From an uncultured Muribaculaceae bacterium (GTDB taxonomy: Bacteria; Bacteroidota; Bacteroidia; Bacteroidales; Muribaculaceae): a DNA stretch of 7,090 nucleotides. The stretch spans positions 7,610-14,699 of the forward strand of contig CAJTUG010000047.1 in the NCBI GenBank assembly GCA_910579605.1, written 5' to 3'. Made by a program: the position numbers and the translations under genes. Under the pieces are notes generated by a model. It saw only the letters and a list, made by a program, of their open reading frames with translations, had not been told where the DNA came from and did not search any database. Of the stretch, positions 1 through 5,509 are shown in pieces (positions within the stretch are counted from its first letter, which is position 1; every line of letters begins with the position of its first letter).

Positions 1-29
1 AGTATGAAAGGGTCTTGTGGAATTTCCAT
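1..29 (-). CDS. Start of a DUF4250-type small protein (partial, runs off the left edge)
   Basis: Read on the minus strand, an ATG at position 29 opens a frame encoding MEIPQDPFI before the window ends. From memory, the short DUF4250 proteins (Pfam family of unknown function, found in Bacteroidota and elsewhere) begin with M-x-I-P-x-D-P-x-[IM]-L, and this fragment fits that opening at every fixed position. The gene is divergent from the ion-channel gene, and a good -7 promoter element lies about 90 bases upstream in the right orientation, which supports a real gene start. Only nine codons are visible, so the family call rests on a very short match. No function is known to me for DUF4250. Confidence 0.5.
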
Positions 30-118
30 GATGAAGACGTTTTACTATGAGAATGAGCGGTGATGTAGACAATCGCTCTAATGCAGATATCGCATACTCG
101 CTGCAAATTCTGCCTTTG

Positions 119-126
119 CAAAGATA
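119..126 (-). promoter_or_regulatory. Candidate -7 promoter element for the leftward DUF4250-like gene
   Basis: The minus strand reads TATCTTTG, a full match to the Bacteroidales -7 consensus TAnnTTTG. It sits in a 10-bp palindrome, CTTTGCAAAG (114-123). It would start transcription near position 112 and give a leader of about 80 bases before the ATG at 29. No TTTG or TTG lies at the expected -33 distance (about 147-150 reads CTGC on this strand), so the call rests on the -7 box alone. Confidence 0.45.
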
Positions 127-244
127 CGGAAAAATCTTGAAATGATGCAGTACAGATTAGTTTTTATGACATTGCATGAACAAACAAAACTATTTGTACG
201 GATGTTAAAGATATAGATTCATCACCAAACTAAAATAAGCTTCT

Positions 245-1021
245 ATGTCGGAAAATAATATGGCGGCGGCAAACGACCGCAGATTTACTCTCAGAAAGAT
301 TTTAATGGATTTTATGAGTACAGGTGTGCTCGTATTGTCTATTTTGCTGATAGTGTATATCTCTATTTTGACATTTAGAAACGAACAGCTCCTTGCGAAT
401 CACCAATATATGACATTCCAATTTTGGGTGTGTATATTCTTTTTATGCGATTTCATAGTGAGGCTCGTTTTTTCCGCCAACCGCCTGCGTTACCTTGCCC
501 GTAACTGGGCTTTCTTGTTGCTGTCGATACCATATCTTAATATTGTAAATTATCTGGACATCAGTGTGGGGCAGGAGGCTATGTTTTTCCTCCGGTTCAT
601 CCCTTTGATGCGTGGGGCCTTGGCCATGGGAATTGTTATAGGCTATTTGTCTACAAATGCCATAACATCGCTTTTCATATCCTATATCACAATAATGCTG
701 TTGGTCACATATTTCTGCAGCCTAATCTTCTATCAGCGAGAGCACGGCATCAACCACGAGGTAGATACCTATTGGACGGCTTTGTGGTGGGCTTTCATGA
801 ACATGAGCACGGTGGGGTGCTATATCAACCCCATGACGGTGACAGGTAAACTCATTGCGGTTGTCCTTCCTATTTTCGGCATGATAATATTTCCCTTGTT
901 TACAGTTTATCTCACAAACTATGTGACACAGGCCACAAACCATGCTGTGGAGATTGCCGATAAACGCGACGACGGCAGCAAAACTGCCGATAAAAAGGCA
1001 AATTCAGCCTCACAACATTGA
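245..1021 (+). CDS. Voltage-gated-like ion channel family membrane protein with a non-canonical pore filter
   Basis: This 258-residue integral membrane protein has the layout of a single-subunit six-helix channel of the potassium/ion-transport superfamily. Hydrophobic segments lie at about 25-45, 57-77, 87-105, 115-134 (S4-like, but with only R117 and R123 as positive charges), 140-162 and 202-225. Between the last two is a re-entrant pore helix, TALWWAFMNM (178-187), followed by the filter region STVGCYINPMT (188-198). The last helix and a charged, lysine-rich cytoplasmic tail (236-258) complete the pattern. Classical K+ channels read TVGYGD where this has TVGCYI, so ion selectivity cannot be assumed. 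The sparse S4 charges make strong voltage gating unlikely. The ATG at 245 is used; an in-frame ATG at 260 (Met6) is a possible alternative, as no clear ribosome-binding site decides it. The gene converges with the TPR/HTH gene with a single base between stops. Family call is confident; specificity is unknown. Confidence 0.82.
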   Translation: MSENNMAAANDRRFTLRKILMDFMSTGVLVLSILLIVYISILTFRNEQLLANHQYMTFQFWVCIFFLCDFIVRLVFSANRLRYLARNWAFLLLSIPYLNIVNYLDISVGQEAMFFLRFIPLMRGALAMGIVIGYLSTNAITSLFISYITIMLLVTYFCSLIFYQREHGINHEVDTYWTALWWAFMNMSTVGCYINPMTVTGKLIAVVLPIFGMIIFPLFTVYLTNYVTQATNHAVEIADKRDDGSKTADKKANSASQH

Positions 1022-1022
1022 T

Positions 1023-2675
1023 CTACTGCTGCGAAATTATGTTGAGCAACTCTTGTTTGCGCGGCCACGTTGATATTGCGACTTTATCGCGTATCCTTGC
1101 TCGCTGCATGCAGAGGGCGTTGTATTTCTTTTCCATTATCAGAGAAATCGATGAGAGACCGAATCCTGCCGACAGGAGAATTATAAGGTTGATATCGTGT
1201 TCTTTCGTGCGTGGGAATTCCGAGCAGAAAGAACTTAACAGGCCAGGATGAATAGCCTCGAAATTATTGCGGATTTCCCCCATTTCCTTAGCGCCGAACA
1301 CTTCTCTCACAGCTTTGGTCATTTCTTGGGATGCTACCTGTTTTTCCTTTGAGTTTACCGATGCAGAATATTCTCTACACAGCGTTTGGAGCTTGGACAG
1401 CAGCTCGTTTTGTATGGTCTTGGATATAATTGCCTGGGTTGCTGCCTTGTGGTGAGCAGCAATGAGTTCTTCGCGCAACGATTGGGCGCCGCTTGCCATG
1501 GTTTCTAAGGTCTGGTCTTTGCGTTTTTTGTATAAGACGAATGCCATTAAGACCAACAAAGCGAATATAATGGCAAATCCAAAGGCAAACCACATCCTTT
1601 TCTTTGCTTCAATGGCTTGCTTGGTTGCTGTATCGCTTTCGTCGCGATAAAATTCGCTCTCATAGGCAATACCGTTGGATTCTGATGCGCCACTAATGTA
1701 ATTAGTGGCACTTTCCATATATAATTCGTATGCGTCCAAGGCATTTTTGTAATCGCCTATTTGTTTATATGCGTTGTATCTTACGTGTTGAAAATAAGGC
1801 TGTTTGTCTACATAATCGTGACCAAATTCTTTTTCAAGAGCTTCAATACGATTTACAGCTTCATTGGCTTTCCCAAGCCCAGTAAGTAAAGATGCTACGT
1901 TTATATTATAACGGTAGTTGCCTTGGTAGATTATTTGGTTTAGAGAGTCAAAGTATGCCAAAGCTTTATCGTAATCGCCAATTAATTCATAGATAAAGCT
2001 ATAGGAGGAATAATAGGTTTGAAGGACTCTTCGTGTGCATGGACGTTCGGCTTCAAAAACTGAATCAGCGATTCTTTTGGCCAATTCAGGGTATTGAGCT
2101 TCGCAAAGATTGTGGGCACAGAGCAATATATTATCTTGGAAATGCTCCTGAGCACCAATACTTTTGAAGATTTTGGCAGCATCGTAGTATCTTTTACCCG
2201 ATTGGAAATAATTATATGTTGCATTACTGATTTCAGCCAACTGAACTACGGTTCTTCCTATCCACATAGTGTCTTTAAGCTTGGTTGCCAGTTCTTTTGC
2301 GCGTAGGGCGCATTCAGTCGCTTTTTTTATTTTCCCGGTTTTAAGGAAGATATCTCCCTGTACCATAAGTCCTTTCATGGCTAAAGATTTGTTTTCAGTC
2401 AAGTTGAATTTCAGTTTTTCAACATTCGCCAGAATGGATATGGAGGAATCAACCGGGATATCACCAAAATATCTGGCAACGCTTCGGATAACATTTACTT
2501 TAGCCAGATCTTGTGATGAGAGATTGGCTGTATCGATAGTGGAGATTATAGAATCGGAGAAAAAAGGGTCACTGACTGCGGTTGCTTCAGCAAGTTCTAT
2601 TTTCTCTTGTTCTTGCCAGTTGATAGAGCAAGATAGAAGGAATAAGAAAGAAATTATGTATAATAGTTTTCGCAT
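1023..2675 (-). CDS. TPR protein with transmembrane helix and C-terminal LuxR-like HTH (putative membrane-anchored regulator)
   Basis: The 550-residue product starts with a signal sequence and a lipobox-like FLLSC (12-16), so Cys16 may be lipidated. Residues about 60-325 are paired amphipathic helices typical of tetratricopeptide repeats (e.g. 97-130, 218-250 with GDYDKALAYF, 293-320 with GDYKNALDAY). A strong transmembrane helix follows at 361-382, ended by KKRK, so the TPRs should be periplasmic and the rest cytoplasmic. A helical linker (390-460) leads to a C-terminal domain beginning near FEAIHPGLL (472-480) and ending with RARIRDKV (525-532). The spacing resembles the LuxR-type HTH domains of Bacteroidota TPR regulators, which typically read HPxF, LTxxE, GxSxKEIA, then RxRIRKKL. 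Here the KEIA part is ISLIM, so DNA binding may be weak or altered. It is divergent from the secreted-protein/lipoprotein unit and may control it; that is inference. Target and ligand are unknown. Confidence 0.8.
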   Translation of the reverse strand: MRKLLYIISFLFLLSCSINWQEQEKIELAEATAVSDPFFSDSIISTIDTANLSSQDLAKVNVIRSVARYFGDIPVDSSISILANVEKLKFNLTENKSLAMKGLMVQGDIFLKTGKIKKATECALRAKELATKLKDTMWIGRTVVQLAEISNATYNYFQSGKRYYDAAKIFKSIGAQEHFQDNILLCAHNLCEAQYPELAKRIADSVFEAERPCTRRVLQTYYSSYSFIYELIGDYDKALAYFDSLNQIIYQGNYRYNINVASLLTGLGKANEAVNRIEALEKEFGHDYVDKQPYFQHVRYNAYKQIGDYKNALDAYELYMESATNYISGASESNGIAYESEFYRDESDTATKQAIEAKKRMWFAFGFAIIFALLVLMAFVLYKKRKDQTLETMASGAQSLREELIAAHHKAATQAIISKTIQNELLSKLQTLCREYSASVNSKEKQVASQEMTKAVREVFGAKEMGEIRNNFEAIHPGLLSSFCSEFPRTKEHDINLIILLSAGFGLSSISLIMEKKYNALCMQRARIRDKVAISTWPRKQELLNIISQQ

Positions 2676-2694
2676 TGGATGTACTTTGTTCTTG

Positions 2695-2702
2695 CAAAGA
2701 TA
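2695..2702 (-). promoter_or_regulatory. -7 promoter element of the TPR/HTH regulator gene
   Basis: The minus strand reads TATCTTTG, an exact TAnnTTTG match, 19 bases before the ATG at 2675. Transcription would start near 2688 and leave a leader of about 12 bases, in keeping with the absence of a Shine-Dalgarno site. A TTTG on the same strand at 2715-2718 is only 12 bases upstream, too close for the usual 19-21 base spacing, and no -33 box sits at the standard distance. The promoter may therefore be weak or activator-dependent. Confidence 0.55.
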
Positions 2703-2801
2703 ATATAATTACATCAAAGGTGGATGGATTATTTAGTTAAAAAACATCTTATAAAAAGTCAAAAAAAGAACTCACTGTTCAGCTTTGTAAGTGCCTTGAT
2801 T

Positions 2802-2834
2802 TCAGTGTGTTATAAAAATGTGTTATATCACTGA
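2802..2834. repeat. Nested inverted and direct repeats in the divergent intergenic region (operator candidate)
   Basis: A 6-bp inverted repeat, TCAGTG (2802-2807) and CACTGA (2829-2834), flanks two direct copies of TGTGTTATA (2806-2814 and 2819-2827), 13 bases apart start to start. The block lies between the TPR/HTH promoter and the promoter of the rightward unit, about 70 bases upstream of the latter's -33 box. Direct repeats at slightly more than one helical turn could suit a dimeric regulator. The region is very AT-rich, so chance repeats are quite possible. No function is shown by sequence alone. Confidence 0.3.
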
Positions 2835-2901
2835 TTTATAAGTCTATGATTAGTAATGGATTAGCGAGGAATTTGTGAGTCCGATTTTTGGTATTTTATT
2901 G

Positions 2902-2931
2902 TTGGAAAAGTAAAATCTTTCCAGACCTTTG
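2902..2931 (+). promoter_or_regulatory. Candidate promoter for the small secreted protein / lipoprotein unit
   Basis: TTG at 2902-2904 is followed after 19 bases by GACCTTTG (2924-2931). This compares with the Bacteroidales pattern TTTG, 19-21 bases, TAnnTTTG: the TTTG half and the spacing are right, but the first base of the -7 box is G rather than T. The predicted start near 2938 gives a leader of about 20 bases before the ATG at 2957. The position also argues that translation starts at 2957 and not at the upstream in-frame ATG at 2888, which lies before the promoter. Confidence 0.45.
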
Positions 2932-2956
2932 CATAATAATCTCAAAAATTAGTTTT

Positions 2957-3319
2957 ATGAAAAAATTGTTTTTCAAGTTAATGTTTATACCCCTTTTTGT
3001 GATTTCAATTTCGATTGGAATCAATGCTAAGGGGTTATACTTTAAAGGTAGTTCATTGAATATAGATGGAAAATCAAAAGGGCCAGGAAAAGTCTGTCCC
3101 TTTATCGTAGCAGATTTGGATGGTGATGATTTATATGTTTTGTTTGAGAAACCTGTCGGGATATGTTCGGTTTATGTGAAAGAAGAAAATGGGATAATAT
3201 TAGATCAATTTGCAGTAGACACACAATACCCGTTCTCTATATATTTAGGATACGAAGAAACTCCTATAATTATAGAAATAACCAATTCATCTCATATATA
3301 TTCAGTGACCATTAATTAA
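2957..3319 (+). CDS. Small secreted protein, probably DUF3244-like
   Basis: This 120-residue protein has a clear Sec signal peptide: KK at 2-3, a hydrophobic core over about 8-20, and a likely cleavage after INA (22-24). The mature part is about 96 residues and appears all-beta, with alternating hydrophobic strands such as DLYVLFEK (58-65), SVYVKEENG (71-79), PFSIYLGY (92-99) and IIIEITN (104-110). This resembles the small DUF3244 periplasmic/secreted proteins common in Bacteroidales, in which a C-terminal beta-sandwich reads like a fibronectin-type or T9SS sorting-type module. The match is from memory, and no function is known for that family. The start at 2957 is chosen over the in-frame ATG at 2888 because it alone places the signal peptide at the N-terminus and follows the candidate promoter. 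The gene is followed after 17 bases by the large lipoprotein gene, so the two are very probably co-transcribed. Base composition is strikingly AT-rich. Confidence 0.72.
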   Translation: MKKLFFKLMFIPLFVISISIGINAKGLYFKGSSLNIDGKSKGPGKVCPFIVADLDGDDLYVLFEKPVGICSVYVKEENGIILDQFAVDTQYPFSIYLGYEETPIIIEITNSSHIYSVTIN

Positions 3320-3336
3320 CCTTAAATGTTAATATC

Positions 3337-5220
3337 ATGAAAAGAAGACTAATTTTTTGCATGTTGGCAGGAATTTTGTTTGCCTCATGTATGGACGACC
3401 CGTTGGAATCTCCACCTGCGGTAGTAGACAAGCCCATGTCTCGCTTTATTGTCACAAATAACGAATCTGAAACAAATCCTGATTTGATTTCTGATTGGGA
3501 GAATCAAGAAACAATAACCATAATGGATACTGCTAAGGATAAGGTGATTGTAGATGCTCCATGGGTAGATCAAGGTGCTTCAACATCCATGCCAGGTGAA
3601 TTTAGGCGAAATATCAAGAAAAAAGATGGATGGATTATGCTATTTCATACATTTAAATTGAAAACTGGTACTAATTCACAGAACTATATGTGCTTTTATA
3701 ATCTGTTTACTGGCGTTATTAAAGTATTTTTCTATTGTGATCAAATACCAGCTACAGGAACACATACGATATGGAAACTATATTGTGAGGCTAAAGAAGG
3801 CGAAACAATAGATAATTTAAAATTTTTTGATTCGCCCAACTTTTTTACTTTGCCCGATGATGAACCGACAACGGGTGATAACGGCCTTGAGTTTTCAAAT
3901 TTCACATCAGGAAAGTTGAGTTCATTGTTTATTGGATGGCATGGTTTTGAATATCAAGTGCCTCGTTATAGCAATGATTTGGTATCGGCAGACTTTAATA
4001 TCTCTCAATACAATGAACTGATAACAAAATACTCATTTTTAGGGAAAACGAATTCAAATATTACCGGTTTAATAACTTCTGAAACAAAATTTAATGCAAG
4101 TACCGGTAAATACGATGGTATCGCAAAAGTTGCAGGCGATAAAGCCTACTCATGGTTGAAAGATCTAAATGTAAAAAAAGATGAGGAGGGGAACCCTACT
4201 GATAAAACATTTATTAATCCGTCTTTAATAGAATTGGCAAAGGGCGTAATTACAGGTTCTGTTTCGTCGATTCTCAAGAGCGGACTTAGTTTGATTTTTG
4301 GCCGTTCAAGTGTGGTTAAGACAGCAACTACAGAATCCGACGTTCAATTGCAAAATAATGGAACTATAGAATTTGATGGCGGTTCAATGAGCTTAACCGA
4401 GCCAGGAATCCCAAAATTTTCATTTGATATGCACCAAATTTTGACTAAGCCGGTTAAATATAATCCTAATCCAGGTTTTCCTGTTTATCCAGGGCTTGTG
4501 CCAATGTCGGATATCAGTGTAATAGCAAAGGAAACGATGCATCTTGGCGTTTGGACGGTGAAAAGTGCCCCTAAGGTCTATTGGAACAGGATTGTTGAAC
4601 TAAAAAATTGGAAAATTATAGGTCCATATCAAGAAAGTGATTTTGATATGGAAGGTGATATAGAGCCTCCGACGGTAGATAATATTGAATTGGAAGTGGA
4701 AATTAATCCTGACATAAAAAAATATATAAAATCGTATGATATTTCAACAGATGTTGTATTTCTCGGATTGCCAAAGTTGGAACAGGCGTCTCTTTCTACT
4801 ATTCCATTTGGGGATTACATTTATTGTGATACTACAATGACTTTGGCATGGCAATATCACCGTCCCCGGCATGTATCAATGGTTACAGGTTGCCAACGTG
4901 ATTGGTTTAAAGAAGACATTACTAATTGCTATTTTGAATGGCAGCTCCCTGCTCTATATCATTCGGTTGTGTTCGTAACCTTGACAATGAATATAGAATA
5001 TGAAGGCAATTCGTTTACTGTTCAGGAGACGAGAGCATACAAAGCCAAAGATTTGACGAGTACAAAACCACGGCAGCAAGCATCAAATGTTCATAAACCA
5101 CCGCTTGATGTTTTGGTTAATAATAATGGCCGAGCTTGGGTTTATGTATATGATGAAATAAAAACAAAAACAGCCGGAATCATAAATACAGAAAGAGCAA
5201 CTTTGGCCTTAGAGCGGTAG
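3337..5220 (+). CDS. Surface lipoprotein of unknown function, paralogue A (627 aa)
   Basis: The N-terminus is a lipoprotein signal peptide with lipobox LFASC (14-18), Cys18 being the lipidation site. Asp20-Asp21 follow closely, resembling the acidic export signal of Bacteroidota surface lipoproteins, so the protein is probably displayed on the outer membrane. The rest is mostly beta-rich. Blocks shared with paralogue B are APW (74-76), GWIMLFHT (98-105), CFYNLFTG (119-126), GVWTVK (404-409), PKVYWN (412-417), an EINPDIKKYI block (455-464), FEWQLP (533-538) and a closing strand with ETRAYKAKDL (564-573). Residues about 240-345 have no counterpart in B and include a hydrophobic/amphipathic stretch with few charges (296-323). 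About 50 residues after the shared C-terminal strand are also unique. It lies 17 bases after the small secreted protein and ends at a strong terminator. I do not recognise a characterised family, enzyme motif or carbohydrate-binding fold. Confidence 0.8.
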   Translation: MKRRLIFCMLAGILFASCMDDPLESPPAVVDKPMSRFIVTNNESETNPDLISDWENQETITIMDTAKDKVIVDAPWVDQGASTSMPGEFRRNIKKKDGWIMLFHTFKLKTGTNSQNYMCFYNLFTGVIKVFFYCDQIPATGTHTIWKLYCEAKEGETIDNLKFFDSPNFFTLPDDEPTTGDNGLEFSNFTSGKLSSLFIGWHGFEYQVPRYSNDLVSADFNISQYNELITKYSFLGKTNSNITGLITSETKFNASTGKYDGIAKVAGDKAYSWLKDLNVKKDEEGNPTDKTFINPSLIELAKGVITGSVSSILKSGLSLIFGRSSVVKTATTESDVQLQNNGTIEFDGGSMSLTEPGIPKFSFDMHQILTKPVKYNPNPGFPVYPGLVPMSDISVIAKETMHLGVWTVKSAPKVYWNRIVELKNWKIIGPYQESDFDMEGDIEPPTVDNIELEVEINPDIKKYIKSYDISTDVVFLGLPKLEQASLSTIPFGDYIYCDTTMTLAWQYHRPRHVSMVTGCQRDWFKEDITNCYFEWQLPALYHSVVFVTLTMNIEYEGNSFTVQETRAYKAKDLTSTKPRQQASNVHKPPLDVLVNNNGRAWVYVYDEIKTKTAGIINTERATLALER

Positions 5221-5250
5221 GCTGGAGGATGATCCTATTGGGTACCGCTC
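5212..5250 (+). other. Stem-loop spanning the stop codon, directly before the terminator
   Basis: GAGCGGTA (5212-5219) and TACCGCTC (5243-5250) are perfect 8-bp complementary arms around a 23-base interior. The interior itself holds a small palindrome, AGGAT-G-ATCCT (5226-5236). The first arm covers the last codon and two bases of the TAG stop of the 627-residue lipoprotein gene. The second arm abuts the terminator stem at 5251 with no gap, so both hairpins could stack in RNA. A role in 3'-end protection or termination efficiency is inference. Confidence 0.5.
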
Positions 5251-5299
5251 GGGGAGGGGTTTGAATTAATCAGGTTTTCATCAAATCCCTCCCCTTTTT
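5251..5299 (+). terminator. Strong intrinsic (rho-independent) terminator
   Basis: A 14-bp stem pairs GGGGAGGGGTTTGA (5251-5264) with TCAAATCCCTCCCC (5281-5294). The only non-Watson-Crick pair is a G-U at 5259/5286. The loop is 16 bases, and the stem is followed at once by TTTTT (5295-5299). The lower stem is almost pure G-C. It ends the small-protein/lipoprotein A unit and separates it from lipoprotein B. It acts only rightward, since the opposite strand has no T-run after the stem. Confidence 0.93.
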
Positions 5300-5353
5300 C
5301 AATAGTATTATTGATTGGCGTATAGTCTAATTTATAGTTAAATCACGATAGGG

Positions 5354-5389
5354 CTGAACGATTGAATAATAGGCTGTTCAGTAATTTTG
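5354..5389 (+). promoter_or_regulatory. Inverted repeat next to a -7-like box (possible second promoter/operator of lipoprotein B)
   Basis: CTGAAC (5354-5359) and GTTCAG (5376-5381) form a 6-bp inverted repeat with a 16-base centre. It is followed directly by TAATTTTG (5382-5389), an exact match to the TAnnTTTG -7 consensus. A TTG at 5362-5364 lies 17 bases upstream of that box, slightly short of the usual 19-21. If used, the promoter would give a leader of more than 100 bases, and the repeat would overlap it like an operator. This is a weaker candidate than the promoter at 5439-5470. Confidence 0.3.
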
Positions 5390-5438
5390 CCTTAAAGTTG
5401 GAAAAAATGGGCTAAAGAGAGAAAAAGTTTTGGAATTA

Positions 5439-5470
5439 TTTGCAAAATAGAGCAAAAAGACATAATTTTG
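5439..5470 (+). promoter_or_regulatory. Near-perfect Bacteroidales promoter of lipoprotein B
   Basis: TTTG (5439-5442), a 20-base spacer and TAATTTTG (5463-5470) match the Bacteroidales -33/-7 consensus fully. The predicted transcription start is near 5477, leaving a leader of about 33 bases before the ATG at 5510. The in-frame TTG at 5468 is part of the -7 box, so it cannot be the translation start. This shows that lipoprotein B has its own promoter and is not simply read through from A. Confidence 0.7.
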
Positions 5471-5509
5471 GGATTGAAAACCTGGCAAACTATTAAATCT
5501 AATTTGATT

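Noticed and set aside
161..196. Plus-strand promoter for the channel gene around TATTTG (191-196) with TTG at 172-174
   Set aside because: The box lacks the TA two bases before TTTG and the spacing to TTG is about 14-16 bases, well short of the Bacteroidales norm; no better candidate was found upstream of 245.
1011..1044. Inverted repeat ACAACAT/ATGTTG region across the convergent stops as a bidirectional terminator
   Set aside because: Only 6 bp pair (CAACAT with ATGTTG), the loop is 20 bases, the stem is AT-rich and there is no T-run on either side.
1018..1251. Plus-strand open frame of 77 codons, and other plus-strand frames between 1267 and 2703
   Set aside because: They lie wholly or almost wholly antisense to the TPR/HTH gene, which has clear domains, signal sequence and promoter; the antisense products show no recognisable motif.
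2269..2703. A 144-codon plus-strand frame antisense to the start of the TPR/HTH gene
   Set aside because: It overlaps the promoter and signal-peptide end of a well-supported gene, has no promoter or signal peptide of its own, and reads like a shadow frame.
5300..5438. Possible mobile-element remnant in the spacer between the two lipoproteins
   Set aside because: No terminal inverted repeats, target duplications or transposase-like codons could be found; the spacer is explained by promoter and leader sequence.
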